From the NCBI RefSeq assembly GCF_928382285.1, contig NZ_CAKMSS010000009.1:26728-90727 (forward strand): 64,000 nt of DNA, given 5' to 3'. The notes beneath the pieces are model-generated. The model saw nothing but the letters and a program-made list of their open reading frames with translations, did no database searches and had not been told where the DNA came from. Below, one piece after another: positions 1-9,196 of the stretch (positions are counted from its first letter, which is position 1; each line of letters starts with the position of its first letter). The stretch comes from Rothia nasimurium (GTDB taxonomy: Bacteria; Actinomycetota; Actinomycetes; Actinomycetales; Micrococcaceae). The translations under genes and the position numbers were made by a program.

Positions 1-197
1 CCGAGTTGCCTATCGAACCGTGTGCCCTGATGCGGGTAGACGGGTGCTCATGGAAGCGGCGTGGGCGCGGGTGCACCGGTGCCGTATGAGCTGATAGCAA
101 CTCAGGTCTTGCCTGCCGAACCAGTAACAATCCTGATGATTGACTACATAGAGTGTGGGGTGTGAACCCCGTTCGTGGTCAAGCGTACTCCCTGAGG
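1..197. other. Left-edge segment without an assignable gene
   Basis: No complete reading frame with a start and ribosome site is visible. Two plus-strand frames are open from the edge to stops near base 100, so the 3' end of a truncated gene is possible, but neither tail is recognisable. The last 90 bases lie downstream of the P-type ATPase gene and show no strong terminator hairpin. Confidence 0.3.
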
Positions 198-2720
198 TTA
201 GCCCTGTGCAAGTACCTGGGGGTGTTTGGCTCGCAGCCAGGCGGTGTGCAGGCGCAGGTTGATTTCGATAGCTAGGCAGCCCAGAGCGGCTGAGCCTAGG
301 GTGGCTAGTAAGTATGCCCCGGTAGGAATGGTGAACTGGTGGTACCAGAGCGAGGGCGGGAGTAGGAGAACCAGGGCCAGGCCAGCGTACATGGCCGCCA
401 CAATAGCCAGGCGGACGCCGCGCACGGGCCGCACTACGGTGGTGATGTTGTAGATACCCATGAGTACAAGGGCGATGAAGGTGGCGGTCTGAATTTCCGC
501 TGTAGCGACCCCGGCGAGAGCGTGCCCGTAGCCGTTGACGAAGACCAGTACCGCTGTGATGATAACGGCTGCCGGTAGGGCATAGTGCAGGGCCCTGCCC
601 AAGAAGCCGCTGACGTAGCGGCGGGTGTTAGGCAGCATGGTCAGGAAGAAGGCGGGGCCACCTACAATGAGCAGGTCGGCGGTAGAGTACTGACGCGGCA
701 GGAAGGGGAACTGCCAGCAGAGCACGCCCAGGGTGAGACCCAGCAGGATAGCGAAGGCAGTCTTGGTGAGGAAGAGGTTGGTGACCCGCTCGATATTGGC
801 GATAATCTTGCGCCCCTCGGCGAGTACACCGGGTAGGCGGTCAAAGCGTCCGTCGAGAAGCACTAGGCGCGATACTGCCTTGGTGGCAGGCGCTGCGTTG
901 CCCATGGCGATGCCCAGGTCGGCGTGCTTGAGGGCCAGGGCGTCGTTGATGCCGTCACCGGTCATCGCTACTACGTGCCCGGCCTCGCGCAGACCCAGCA
1001 CCATGTTCTTCTTCTGTTCGGGGGAGACCCGACCAAAGACGGCGTGGGTTCGGGCAGCCTCCACCAGCTCAGGGCCAGATTCGGGCAGGGTTGAGGCATC
1101 GACCGCACCGGCTGAGACGTCCATACCGGCGGCTGCCGCTGCGGCGGCTACCGTGCGGGGGTTGTCGCCGGAGAAGACCTTCAGGTCGATGCCCTGGCTT
1201 CTGAAGTAGGCCAGGGTTTCGGGGGCCTCGGAGCGTACCTGCTCACGGAAAATCACGAGCACCTGGGGCTCAAGACCGGCAGGAACCCGGGTGGCTACCT
1301 TGCCGGAAGGCTCGCGCAGTAGGGCGGGGGCATGGGCCAGCACCAGCACACGCAGCCCGCTCTCGGCCAGCTCACCGGCCAGGTCGCGGGTAGCAGATCC
1401 CTCGGGCAAAAGCGCCTCGGGGGCACCGAGTAGCCAGGCACCGGTGCCCGTGAACTCAACACCGCTAAAGCGCAGGGCAGATGAGAAGGGCAGGACGCCG
1501 GTGGCAGCCGGAGCGCTAGCACCGGCAGAGGCTGCGGCGCCCGCTGCCTCAGCAAAGGGCTCTTTCAGGGCAGCCGCGGTGGGATTAGCGTTCTGGTCGG
1601 CTCCCAGCCAGCCCAGGGCGGCAGCCCAGCCGTCCTTAACCCGGGAAGCGGCGGCGGCGTCCTGATGCCCGGTCTCTGCCCAGAGCACCTGCCCGGTTAG
1701 GGAGCGAACCGAATCAAAGCGCACCCCGCCCTCGGTCAGGGTGCCGGTCTTATCGAAGCAGACGGTATCAACGCGGGCCAGTACCTCAACGGCGGGCTGC
1801 TCTTGAATCAGCACCTCGGTGCGGGCCAGCTTAACCGATGCCACGGCAAAGGAAATCGTGGTCATCAGGGCCAGGCCCTGGGGAATCATGGAGGCCACCG
1901 ACGAGACAGAGGTAATTAGGGCATCACGCCAGGCCCCGGAATCAAGGGCCAGCTGCCAGCCACCAGCGGCCTGCATCTGCCCGTTCAGCACAATCGCGAT
2001 GATGGGAACCAGAGCCCAGGTAATCCAGGTGACCACCCGCTCCATACCCGCCCGGAGCTCCGAATGGATGGTGGTGAACTGGCGGGCCTCGGCCGTAATT
2101 TTCGCGGCGCGGGAGGTAGCCCCCACCGCCGTCAGCCGCACCTTGCCCGACCCGCCGATCACGGATGAAGCCGACAGGACGCCGTCCCCCGGCACCTTGC
2201 CGACGGGGTCGTTTTCGCCGGTGAGCAGGGATTCATCAAGATCCAGGCCGTCGCTGGTGAGTACCACGGCGTCGGCAGGAACCTGGTCCCCGCGCTTGAG
2301 CAGCACAACGTCGTCAAGAACCAGCTCATCGAGGGCAACCGGCACCAGCGTGCCATCGCGCAGGGCGGTAGCGGGGTCGCGGCGCAGCAGGGCGATGCGG
2401 TCCAGCTGACGCTTCGCCGAGAACTCCTGGGTGAAGCCGATGACCACGTTGGCAATAGCAGCCAAAAGGAAAAGGGTATCGAGCCAGGAACCCACCAGAA
2501 TCACCGCCAGCCCGCAGAGCCCCAACACCAGGTTAAACATGGTGAACAGGTGGGTGCGGATAATGGTCGCGGTAGAGCGGGAGGTCGCATTATTCTGCGT
2601 ATTCACTAACCCGGCAGAGGTGCGTTCAGCGACCTGCTCGCTGGTGAGCCCACCGGCCTCAAGGACGCTGTCTGGAGAGGTACTCACATTCACGCGGTGG
2701 GCAGGCGCGGTGTGAGACAT
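198..2720 (-). CDS. ctpE: Cation-transporting P-type ATPase, CtpE-like
   Basis: An 840-residue P-type ATPase that should move a cation across the plasma membrane using ATP. Seen in the protein: an actuator-domain TGE at about residues 167-169, the phosphorylation motif DKTGTLTEG with its Asp near residue 323, and the hinge motif TGDGIND near 588. Hydrophobic segments lie at about 60-100, 225-300 and 640-830. There is no N-terminal CxxC heavy-metal domain and no CPC motif, which argues against a Cu/Zn exporter. Overall architecture resembles actinobacterial CtpE, a calcium transporter in mycobacteria; calcium as substrate is inferred only from that resemblance. The ATG start has AAGGAG five bases upstream. 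It follows the heme genes on the same strand after about 90 bases and is probably a separate unit. Confidence 0.88.
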   Translation of the reverse strand: MSHTAPAHRVNVSTSPDSVLEAGGLTSEQVAERTSAGLVNTQNNATSRSTATIIRTHLFTMFNLVLGLCGLAVILVGSWLDTLFLLAAIANVVIGFTQEFSAKRQLDRIALLRRDPATALRDGTLVPVALDELVLDDVVLLKRGDQVPADAVVLTSDGLDLDESLLTGENDPVGKVPGDGVLSASSVIGGSGKVRLTAVGATSRAAKITAEARQFTTIHSELRAGMERVVTWITWALVPIIAIVLNGQMQAAGGWQLALDSGAWRDALITSVSSVASMIPQGLALMTTISFAVASVKLARTEVLIQEQPAVEVLARVDTVCFDKTGTLTEGGVRFDSVRSLTGQVLWAETGHQDAAAASRVKDGWAAALGWLGADQNANPTAAALKEPFAEAAGAAASAGASAPAATGVLPFSSALRFSGVEFTGTGAWLLGAPEALLPEGSATRDLAGELAESGLRVLVLAHAPALLREPSGKVATRVPAGLEPQVLVIFREQVRSEAPETLAYFRSQGIDLKVFSGDNPRTVAAAAAAAGMDVSAGAVDASTLPESGPELVEAARTHAVFGRVSPEQKKNMVLGLREAGHVVAMTGDGINDALALKHADLGIAMGNAAPATKAVSRLVLLDGRFDRLPGVLAEGRKIIANIERVTNLFLTKTAFAILLGLTLGVLCWQFPFLPRQYSTADLLIVGGPAFFLTMLPNTRRYVSGFLGRALHYALPAAVIITAVLVFVNGYGHALAGVATAEIQTATFIALVLMGIYNITTVVRPVRGVRLAIVAAMYAGLALVLLLPPSLWYHQFTIPTGAYLLATLGSAALGCLAIEINLRLHTAWLRAKHPQVLAQG

Positions 2721-2812
2721 AGGGGCTCCTTGGGCATTGGGCTGGTCAGGGTAGTAACCAGTCTAGTGGGAGAAGCTGAGGGCGCACGTCCGTCTCAAGG
2801 ATGAAAACAGCC

Positions 2813-3589
2813 TCAGTCGCGGGCCGGAAGTACCAGCAGCCGCCCGGTCACCGGGTGGGTGAGCACCTCAATGGGGTGGCCGTAGACCGCGCTGAGCCGC
2901 TCGGCGGTGCAGACCTGCTGCGGGCGTCCTTGCGCCACCGCCTGCCCCTGAGCAAGAAGCACCAGCCGGTCAGAATAAGAGGCCGCAACATCGAGGTCGT
3001 GAAGGACTACCACCACAGCCGCCCCCTGCCGGGCGTAGGCGCGGGCGCGGGTGAGGGTCTGCTCCTGGTGCAGAATATCGAGAGCGGCAGTGGGCTCGTC
3101 GAGCAGGAGCAGGGGAGTGCGCTGGGCAAAGACCCGGGCCAGGTGGGTGCGGCCGGCTTCGCCGCCCGAGAGGGTACGGACGTCCCTGCCCGCCAGGTGC
3201 CCGGTATCGGTGTCGGCAAGGGCGGCGGCGACAATCTCGTGATCCTGCTGGGCCTGCTCGGTGCCCCGCCAGGGGGCCCTGCCCATCTGGACCACCTGCT
3301 GCACGGTGTAGGAGAAGGCTACCGAGGTGTGCTGCAGCAGCATAGCCCGGGTGCGGGCCAGCTCTACCGGCCGGTAGTCTGCCAGCGGACGTCCGGCCAG
3401 GGTAATCTGCCCCGAGCTGGGGGCAGCGTCCCCTGCCAGTAGGGAAAGCAGGGTGGATTTTCCTGCCCCGTTGGGGCCGATAAGGGCCAGCACCTCTCCG
3501 GGAGCGACATCGAGGGAAACATCGTGCAGAATCTGCCGCCCGTTCACCCGGTAGCTAACCGAATCGGCGACGAGTAAAGGTGCGGTCAC
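2813..3589 (-). CDS. hmuV: Heme ABC transporter ATP-binding protein
   Basis: A 258-residue ABC ATPase of the iron/heme import type, the cytoplasmic motor for the permease encoded just upstream. Walker A is GPNGAGKS at residues 38-45, the signature is LSGGEAGR near 140, and Walker B is LLLLDEPTA near 160, followed by the H-loop (VVVLHDLD). All catalytic motifs are intact. The start overlaps the permease stop by four bases, so the two are probably translationally coupled. Position as the last gene of htaA-hmuT-hmuU-hmuV supports heme rather than ferric siderophore as cargo. Confidence 0.93.
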   Translation of the reverse strand: MTAPLLVADSVSYRVNGRQILHDVSLDVAPGEVLALIGPNGAGKSTLLSLLAGDAAPSSGQITLAGRPLADYRPVELARTRAMLLQHTSVAFSYTVQQVVQMGRAPWRGTEQAQQDHEIVAAALADTDTGHLAGRDVRTLSGGEAGRTHLARVFAQRTPLLLLDEPTAALDILHQEQTLTRARAYARQGAAVVVVLHDLDVAASYSDRLVLLAQGQAVAQGRPQQVCTAERLSAVYGHPIEVLTHPVTGRLLVLPARD

Positions 3590-4620
3590 AGGGCCCCCTT
3601 GGTTAGGGTTCGGCGGAGCAGGATAAAGAAGGTGGGGCCGCCCACCAGGGCGGTGAAGATGCCGATGGGCAGGTCGGCGAAGCTCACCAGGGTGCGGGCG
3701 GCGAGGTCGGAGGCTGCAATGAGCAGGGCACCGCCCAGGGCCGATGCCGGTAGGAGCACCCGGTTGGAGGGCCCCACTACCATTCGGAGCAGATGCGGCA
3801 CGATCAGACCCACAAAAGCGATAATGCCCGCGTAGGCGACCGCAGCCCCGGTGAGCAGGGCGGTGCAGACGATAGCTGCCAGGCGTAGGCGCTCTACATG
3901 AACACCCGAGTGGGCAGCGGCCCGCTCACCCAGGGCGAGCAGGTTGAGCTGCCGAGCCAAGAGAAAGCTACCGATAATACCGACACCCACAATCGGGGCA
4001 CTGGTGGCTACCGCCGCCCAGGTCGCCCCGTTCAGGGAGCCCATCTGCCAGAAGATAATCTGGTCGCGACTGGCGTCGTCGGCGATAAAGACCATCAGGG
4101 CAATCAGGGCGTTAGCCACGGCGGTTACGGCAATGCCGGTCAGAATCATCGACAGTACCTCTGCCCGCCTGCCGGAGCGGGAGAAGAGATACACCAGGGC
4201 AGTGGTGGCTAGCGCGCAGGCGAAAGCACAGAGGGGTACGGTGAACATACCCAGGGTATTCAGCCCCAGCACAATAGCCCCGCAGGCCCCCACCGCAGCA
4301 CCGGCTGAAATGCCGATGACGCCCGGTTCAGCCAGCGGGTTGCCGAAGACCGCCTGCATCAGGGCGCCGGACGCCCCCAAGGCAGCACCCACCAGTAGCC
4401 CCAGCAGAATGCGGGGTAGGCGGATATTCCAGAGGGTGGCGTCTGCCAGCTGCATGGCAGGGTCGGCGGACGCCAGCCCCAGGTTGCGCAGGATACCCCC
4501 GGCAACCTGGGGGAGGGGAATCTCAAACTGGCCCAGGCTAGCTGATATGAGTACCGTGCCGAGCAACAGGAGGGGCAGGGCAGTAAAGACCGCCGTGAGG
4601 GTAGAAGAACGTACCTGCAC
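3586..4620 (-). CDS. hmuU: Heme ABC transporter permease (FecCD family)
   Basis: A 344-residue integral membrane protein of the FecCD/BtuC permease family with about nine or ten hydrophobic helices. Family hallmarks are visible, including the segment GDPLAEPG-like near residue 95 (GNPLAEPGVIGISAGAA) and the cytoplasmic coupling region GLIVPHLLRMVVGP near 275. It would form the heme channel as a homodimer with the ATPase. It begins seven bases after the lipoprotein gene and overlaps the ATPase gene by four bases, so the three are one operon. Confidence 0.93.
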   Translation of the reverse strand: MQVRSSTLTAVFTALPLLLLGTVLISASLGQFEIPLPQVAGGILRNLGLASADPAMQLADATLWNIRLPRILLGLLVGAALGASGALMQAVFGNPLAEPGVIGISAGAAVGACGAIVLGLNTLGMFTVPLCAFACALATTALVYLFSRSGRRAEVLSMILTGIAVTAVANALIALMVFIADDASRDQIIFWQMGSLNGATWAAVATSAPIVGVGIIGSFLLARQLNLLALGERAAAHSGVHVERLRLAAIVCTALLTGAAVAYAGIIAFVGLIVPHLLRMVVGPSNRVLLPASALGGALLIAASDLAARTLVSFADLPIGIFTALVGGPTFFILLRRTLTKGAL

Positions 4621-4626
4621 AAGAAC

Positions 4627-5841
4627 CTACTGCTGGGTGTAGATAGCGGTGGCCAACGATAGCAGCACCGCAGCACTGTTGGGCCCGAACGAGAGAACCT
4701 GGCCGTCTGCCATGTCGACCACGCGCTGGTTGGCACCGGCGGTCGTTTCAGCCACACCGGGGCGGGCAAAGAAGGCCTCGATACCGCCGGTGGACTCCAC
4801 CCCGCCGGTCATGGTGAGGATCAGGTCGGGGTTAGCCCGCGAGAGCGCTTCGGCGTTAGCGGGCACGGTACCCGAAGCCCCGCCCTCACTGGCCACATCG
4901 CGACCACCCAGGGCGGTAATCAGCTCATCGGCCCCTGAACCGTCACCCAGGATAAAGAAGACACCGGCAGTCCCCCGAACGTAGAGGAAGGCCATACCCA
5001 CCTTCTGCGCCGAATCCTGCGGGGCAACCTCGGCAATGGTGGCTAGCGCCGAATCAATCTCAGCCTGCACCCGGGCACCCAGCTGGGCGCCGGCGTCCGG
5101 AACTCCCAGAGCCTGCGCAACCGCCTCAATCTGCGGCACTACCTGGCTCAAGGAACGCGAGGGGTCAAAATGCACCACGGTCACCCCGGCGGAGCGCAGC
5201 TGCTCGGTAATTTCGAGGGGGCCGTTGGTGGTGTCCATGAGCACCACGGTCGGGGCGAGAGAAAGAACCGCCTCAGCTGAAATGTCGTGGCCGTTCTGGG
5301 TTACCAGGGGCAGGTCTGCCAGGGTCGTTTCGGTCGAAGACGTGACCCGGCCTACCAGGTTGTCACCCAGCCCCAAAGCGACGACGGTCTGGGCTAGGGT
5401 GCCGTACATATCCAGGGCCAGAATACGGTCGGCACTGGTCACGGTCACTTCGGTGCCCTGAAAATCAGTGACGGTCACGGGTAGCTGCGGGGCCTGCGGG
5501 TTCTCAATCGGCAGCACATCGGGTACGGACGCCGCCGTGGCTAGGCCAGCAAGACTCTTGGGATCTTCTACAGCGTGGGCTTTCAGGTAGTCCTCGGCCT
5601 GCTGCAGGGCGGTGCGGTGCACCTCTTCACTGGCGGGAGCCTCAATGCCCCCGGCCGTTGCCGACGACTCTGCCAGGCCCTCAACCGATGACGAAGCTGC
5701 CCCTGTCTGCGGGCCTGTAGCAGCGGCGTCCGCCCCGCTATCTGCTGACCCTGAGCAGGCTGTCACCGCCAGAACCAGGGCCGCACTCAGAACAGAAAAA
5801 CCCCGGCGCAGGGACAGGGAAGAAAAAGAGCGCGTGAGCAC
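4627..5841 (-). CDS. hmuT: Heme-binding lipoprotein of the ABC importer
   Basis: A 404-residue substrate-binding lipoprotein. I place the start at GTG because a perfect AGGAGG lies five bases upstream; the in-frame ATG 14 codons earlier has no such site. After a short basic N-terminus (LTRSF...LRRGF) a hydrophobic stretch ends in the lipobox VTAC, so the mature protein should be lipid-anchored at the cell surface. The rest fits the PeripBP_2 fold of heme and ferric binding proteins (motifs RILALDMYGT, LVGRVTSS, ISAEAVLSLAPTVVL). It likely receives heme from the HtaA protein encoded upstream and passes it to HmuUV. Confidence 0.92.
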   Translation of the reverse strand: MLTRSFSSLSLRRGFSVLSAALVLAVTACSGSADSGADAAATGPQTGAASSSVEGLAESSATAGGIEAPASEEVHRTALQQAEDYLKAHAVEDPKSLAGLATAASVPDVLPIENPQAPQLPVTVTDFQGTEVTVTSADRILALDMYGTLAQTVVALGLGDNLVGRVTSSTETTLADLPLVTQNGHDISAEAVLSLAPTVVLMDTTNGPLEITEQLRSAGVTVVHFDPSRSLSQVVPQIEAVAQALGVPDAGAQLGARVQAEIDSALATIAEVAPQDSAQKVGMAFLYVRGTAGVFFILGDGSGADELITALGGRDVASEGGASGTVPANAEALSRANPDLILTMTGGVESTGGIEAFFARPGVAETTAGANQRVVDMADGQVLSFGPNSAAVLLSLATAIYTQQ

Positions 5842-5912
5842 CAGAACCTCCTGAGAGAAAGAAAGGGGGTGGGAACCGGGCACATTCCGGCTCCCACCCG
5901 GGGAAGGGAGAA

Positions 5913-8093
5913 TTAGGACGCGCGGCGGCGGGCTACCACCACAGCACCGGCAGTCAGCAGGGCGGCACCCACAGCAACAAGGGCACCGACTGAAGCGCCG
6001 GTATTCGCCAGCTTGCCACCCTGGGCAGCTGCGCGGGCAGCCTCAGCCTTCCGCTCTGCCTCAGCGTTGAGGGCATCGCAGTTAGCGCCATTCTGAGAGA
6101 CATACTGGGTCTTCTCAATGGTCTGAGAAGCGCCGGTGACGGTCTTTGAACCCAGGGTGCCGGTGAAGCTGATGGGGTCAAGGGCCATACCTGCTGAGTA
6201 GAAGCCAGCGAAGGCAACTTCGCCCTCAGCAGTCAGGGTGGCAGAAGCACTGCTGACGCTAATGCTGGATCCGTTAACAGTCAGGCCAGCCAAATCGACA
6301 TTGGCGAAGGGCACCTCACCGTGGTGGGTTGTCTGCCCCTTCATGTCATTAGAACTTACGGTCAGGTAGAGGGTGCCGGTAGAACCGTTGATCTCAAGGC
6401 GGGGGTTAGCCATCAGAGTGTTCAAGGTGCCGCCGTGGCCGGTAAAACGGACAGAGCCCTCGAAAGCCACAGAGCCCTTGCCGTTAGCGTAGGTGCCTGT
6501 ACCTTTGGACCAGCCAAAGGCCTGGTTAGCGTAGGTAACGCCGTTCAGTTCCCAACTACCCTTAGCGATACCGCCACCAATGTAGTTACGGAAGGAGGAG
6601 CGCACGCCCCAGTCGAAAGTAGCAGCTGAGACGGTCCCGTCAGCCTGAGTAGTGGTTGCACCGGGCACGGTTTCGGTCACGGTCACCGGCACGCACTGGG
6701 GCGCCGGATCAGCAGGGTTAGCAGAGGGCTGGGCTGAGGGAATGACGGTTGGCTCAGCGGTCGGCTGGGCCGAGGGTGCTGCCGTCGGTTCAGCAGAAGG
6801 CTGAGCTGAGGGGGCCACGGTCGGCTGGGCGGTGGGCTCCGCGGACGGGCTCGGCGCAGGGGACTCACTCGGGGCAGGAGCCGGGGTTTCGCTGGGAGCC
6901 GGGGCGGGAGCGTCCTCAACGACCGGCGCAGCCACACGCAGGTAGAGGGGGTCAAACTCCAGGCCTTCAGCGTACCGGGACCCAAAAATGGTCGCCGCGT
7001 GCCCGGTGGCGTAGGTGGTGACGCCGCTCAGGAGCAGATTACCCTCGGCATCAGTGGTCAGGGCGCTCGCATCGAATCTGGCGATGGGCTGATCGGTAAT
7101 TTCGCCGGTGTTAGCCGAGGTGCCAGTGGCGTAGATGTAGCCGTTTGCACCGTCGGTCACAACGCGGAAGCTGTGCAGGTTGATGTTGAGCACCCCGCCG
7201 TGGGCGACCAGAGAGAAACTACCCGGAACACTGATGGAGTAGCCGGTATCAGTCTTCTGGGCGGTAGCACCGGCAAAGACGAAGTTGTTGCCTTCAAGAC
7301 TGGTGTTTTCGCCGGGAGTAACGGCGTTCTGGGCGATCAGGTAGTTAAGGAAGGAATCCTTGATGCCCCAGGTGACGGTGCCCGCTGCATTGGTGACGCC
7401 GTCAGTGGTGGGCTCGGGTGTGGGCGTGGGGGCCGGGGTCTCTGCGGGCTTTTCAGCCAGGTCAGCCGAGAAGGTCAGGGGTGAGAGAGCGTCACCGGCC
7501 TTGTAGAAACCGGCGAAGGCGGCTGCGCCGTCGGCGGTGAGGGTAACGGGGGCATCGGTGGCTGATACGGTGCCGTTGGCGAAAGTGACGCCAGAAAGGT
7601 CTACGGTTGCGAAGTTAACGTTGGTGGCATCGATATCGGGGGATCCGTTGTAGCCCTTGGACTTCACATCAGCTACCAGGGTGCCCTGGTTGCCGTTGAT
7701 GACCAGCTTGAGGTTGGCGTAGGTGATATCAAGCTCACCCTTATGGGCAGTGAAGTGGATGGTGCCGGGGTAAGAGATAGTGCCGTTTGCACCGGTGAAC
7801 TCACCCTCGGCCCCCTGCCAGGAGAAGGCGGAGCCGTTGAAGCTGGGGCCACCGGTTACCTCGACGCTACCACCGGCAAAAGCGCCGGTGACGTAGCGGA
7901 TGAAGGAGTCCTTGAGCGACCAGGTCAGCTGGGCATTGCTGGCGACGTGAGTTGCGGACGCGGCAGCGACGGTGCTGCTGGTGGCGTCCGCCGCGTCAGC
8001 TACGGACGCGGTGGCTAGGGTCATGCCTGACAGGGTGAGTGCGGCTGTGGCTAGGAGGGCGCAGGAGCGCCGGGCGCTGTGCTGGGGAGACAT
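5913..8093 (-). CDS. htaA: Surface heme-capture protein with three HtaA domains
   Basis: A 726-residue secreted protein. The start is taken at the ATG with GAGG six bases upstream, followed by a signal peptide ending near TASVADA. Three related HtaA heme-binding domains lie at roughly 35-205, 238-390 and 485-650; each opens with a W..KDSF or W..RSSF motif and carries a Y-containing heme-ligand type strand. Domains two and three are joined by a Pro/Ser/Ala/Thr-rich linker of about 70 residues. The C-terminus has LANTG, a hydrophobic helix and RRR. LAxTG is the motif class used by actinobacterial sortase E, so covalent wall attachment is likely. First gene of the heme operon; about 70 bases precede hmuT. 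Confidence 0.92.
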   Translation of the reverse strand: MSPQHSARRSCALLATAALTLSGMTLATASVADAADATSSTVAAASATHVASNAQLTWSLKDSFIRYVTGAFAGGSVEVTGGPSFNGSAFSWQGAEGEFTGANGTISYPGTIHFTAHKGELDITYANLKLVINGNQGTLVADVKSKGYNGSPDIDATNVNFATVDLSGVTFANGTVSATDAPVTLTADGAAAFAGFYKAGDALSPLTFSADLAEKPAETPAPTPTPEPTTDGVTNAAGTVTWGIKDSFLNYLIAQNAVTPGENTSLEGNNFVFAGATAQKTDTGYSISVPGSFSLVAHGGVLNINLHSFRVVTDGANGYIYATGTSANTGEITDQPIARFDASALTTDAEGNLLLSGVTTYATGHAATIFGSRYAEGLEFDPLYLRVAAPVVEDAPAPAPSETPAPAPSESPAPSPSAEPTAQPTVAPSAQPSAEPTAAPSAQPTAEPTVIPSAQPSANPADPAPQCVPVTVTETVPGATTTQADGTVSAATFDWGVRSSFRNYIGGGIAKGSWELNGVTYANQAFGWSKGTGTYANGKGSVAFEGSVRFTGHGGTLNTLMANPRLEINGSTGTLYLTVSSNDMKGQTTHHGEVPFANVDLAGLTVNGSSISVSSASATLTAEGEVAFAGFYSAGMALDPISFTGTLGSKTVTGASQTIEKTQYVSQNGANCDALNAEAERKAEAARAAAQGGKLANTGASVGALVAVGAALLTAGAVVVARRRAS

Positions 8094-8160
8094 GGGCATC
8101 CTCGTGAAAACTATGTGGTGTAGGGTGGGCATATTTCGCAACATGCCCTGCCTTATTAAA

Positions 8161-8200
8161 TTTAAGGGCATGCCTAAATTAGCATTAAGGCAAGCCTAAT
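8161..8200. promoter_or_regulatory. Two DtxR/IdeR-like iron boxes between htaA and hmuO
   Basis: Two imperfect palindromes sit in the divergent promoter region: TTTAAGGGCATGCCTAAA (8161-8178) and ATTAAGGCAAGCCTAAT (8184-8200). Their centres are about two helical turns apart, as in double DtxR dimer sites. Both resemble the TTAGGnnAGCCTAA pattern of DtxR/IdeR operators. Iron-bound repressor here would shut off both the heme operon and hmuO. The -35 candidate TTGACT for hmuO lies at 8220-8225, but no convincing -10 was found at standard spacing. Confidence 0.7.
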
Positions 8201-8291
8201 AAAAATAGGTTACAAGTGCTTGACTTAATTCTTTCTTGGTGACAGTCTGTCAATAAATAGTGTTAATCTAGCCCCCAACCAAGGAGGACCC

Positions 8292-8948
8292 ATGACCACC
8301 GCTCTCGCCGATACCGAGCGTCCTACCTTCTCAGCCCGCCTTAAGGCAGAAACTGCTGCCCGCCACGAGCAGGCAGAACACTCCAGCTTCATGGCCGACC
8401 TGATGGGCGGCAAGCTCGACCGTAAGGCATACCGCATGCTGCTAACCCAGTACGTCTATATGTATGAGGCCCTCGAAGAAGTAGCAGCCGGCTTCCGCGC
8501 CCACCCCAACCCCATCACCGAACCCTTCGTGCTAGAAGGCCTTGACCGGCTTGCTTCTATCAAGGCTGACCTAGCTGAACTGGGCGGCCCCACCAGTGAC
8601 CAGCCGCTACCGGCAACCGCTGACTACGCGGCCGCTATCCGCGCGACGGCGTCCGCTCCCGAACGCTTCCTAGCCCACCACTACCTGCGCTACCTGGGGG
8701 ATCTATCGGGTGGGCAGGCAGTGGCTGCCCTGGTTGCCCGGCACTACGGTGTGCCCGCTGAAGCTCTGAGCATGTACCGGTTTGAGGCACTCCCGAAGCC
8801 CAAGGTGTTCAAGGATTCCTACCGGGGTCTTCTGGACGATGCCCCGTTGACGGACGCCCAGCGTGACGCCCTGGTCGATGAGGCCCTGGTCGGGTTCGAC
8901 TACAACACCCGTGTGTTCGCGCAGCTGGGTGAGAGCCTAGCCCCATAG
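8292..8948 (+). CDS. hmuO: Heme oxygenase
   Basis: A 218-residue cytosolic heme oxygenase that opens imported heme to biliverdin, CO and free iron. The proximal ligand is expected at His25 in ARHEQAEHSSFM, matching the AHEKAEHS context of corynebacterial HmuO. The family signature LAHHYLRYLGDLSGGQ is present near residue 130, with the distal-helix glycines. AAGGAGG lies six bases before the ATG. It is divergent from htaA and shares the iron boxes, so import and degradation of heme should be co-regulated. Confidence 0.96.
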   Translation: MTTALADTERPTFSARLKAETAARHEQAEHSSFMADLMGGKLDRKAYRMLLTQYVYMYEALEEVAAGFRAHPNPITEPFVLEGLDRLASIKADLAELGGPTSDQPLPATADYAAAIRATASAPERFLAHHYLRYLGDLSGGQAVAALVARHYGVPAEALSMYRFEALPKPKVFKDSYRGLLDDAPLTDAQRDALVDEALVGFDYNTRVFAQLGESLAP

Positions 8949-8975
8949 GTGTGTAGCTAGAGGCCTCCATGCTGT

Positions 8976-9035
8976 GTGCAGGTTTCTTGGGCTGTGTGCA
9001 GGGTTTTCTCTGCACACAGCCCAAGAACCCTGCAC
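8976..9035. repeat. Long hairpin repeat, copy 1 (upstream of DUF559 gene)
   Basis: An inverted repeat with 26-base arms and an 8-base loop; the left arm starts GTGCAGG and the right arm ends CTGCAC, with one mismatch. A homologous copy lies 1.1 kb further on, after the next gene, including shared trailing sequence (AAG..AAGGACGC-like). It can act as a terminator for hmuO, but its size and duplication fit an interspersed repeat better. Confidence 0.75.
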
Positions 9036-9196
9036 AGGGTTAAGAAAGAAGGACGCTCCCCGGGTCGGTAACTGCCACGCTAACGCACCCGACTTATCCA
9101 CAGGCCTGGCTGCTATATGACCTGTTTGTGAACCAAAAGAGCCTGCGATGTTCACACCCCTTGCAAGAGGTGAACGGGGTCGGTGACACTGCCCTT

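Noticed and set aside
6680..6960. Repetitive Pro/Ser/Ala/Glu stretch in htaA considered as a DNA repeat array
   Set aside because: It encodes an in-frame wall-spanning linker with a PSAQP-like pattern, normal for surface proteins; spacing is irregular and no CRISPR-like spacers are present.
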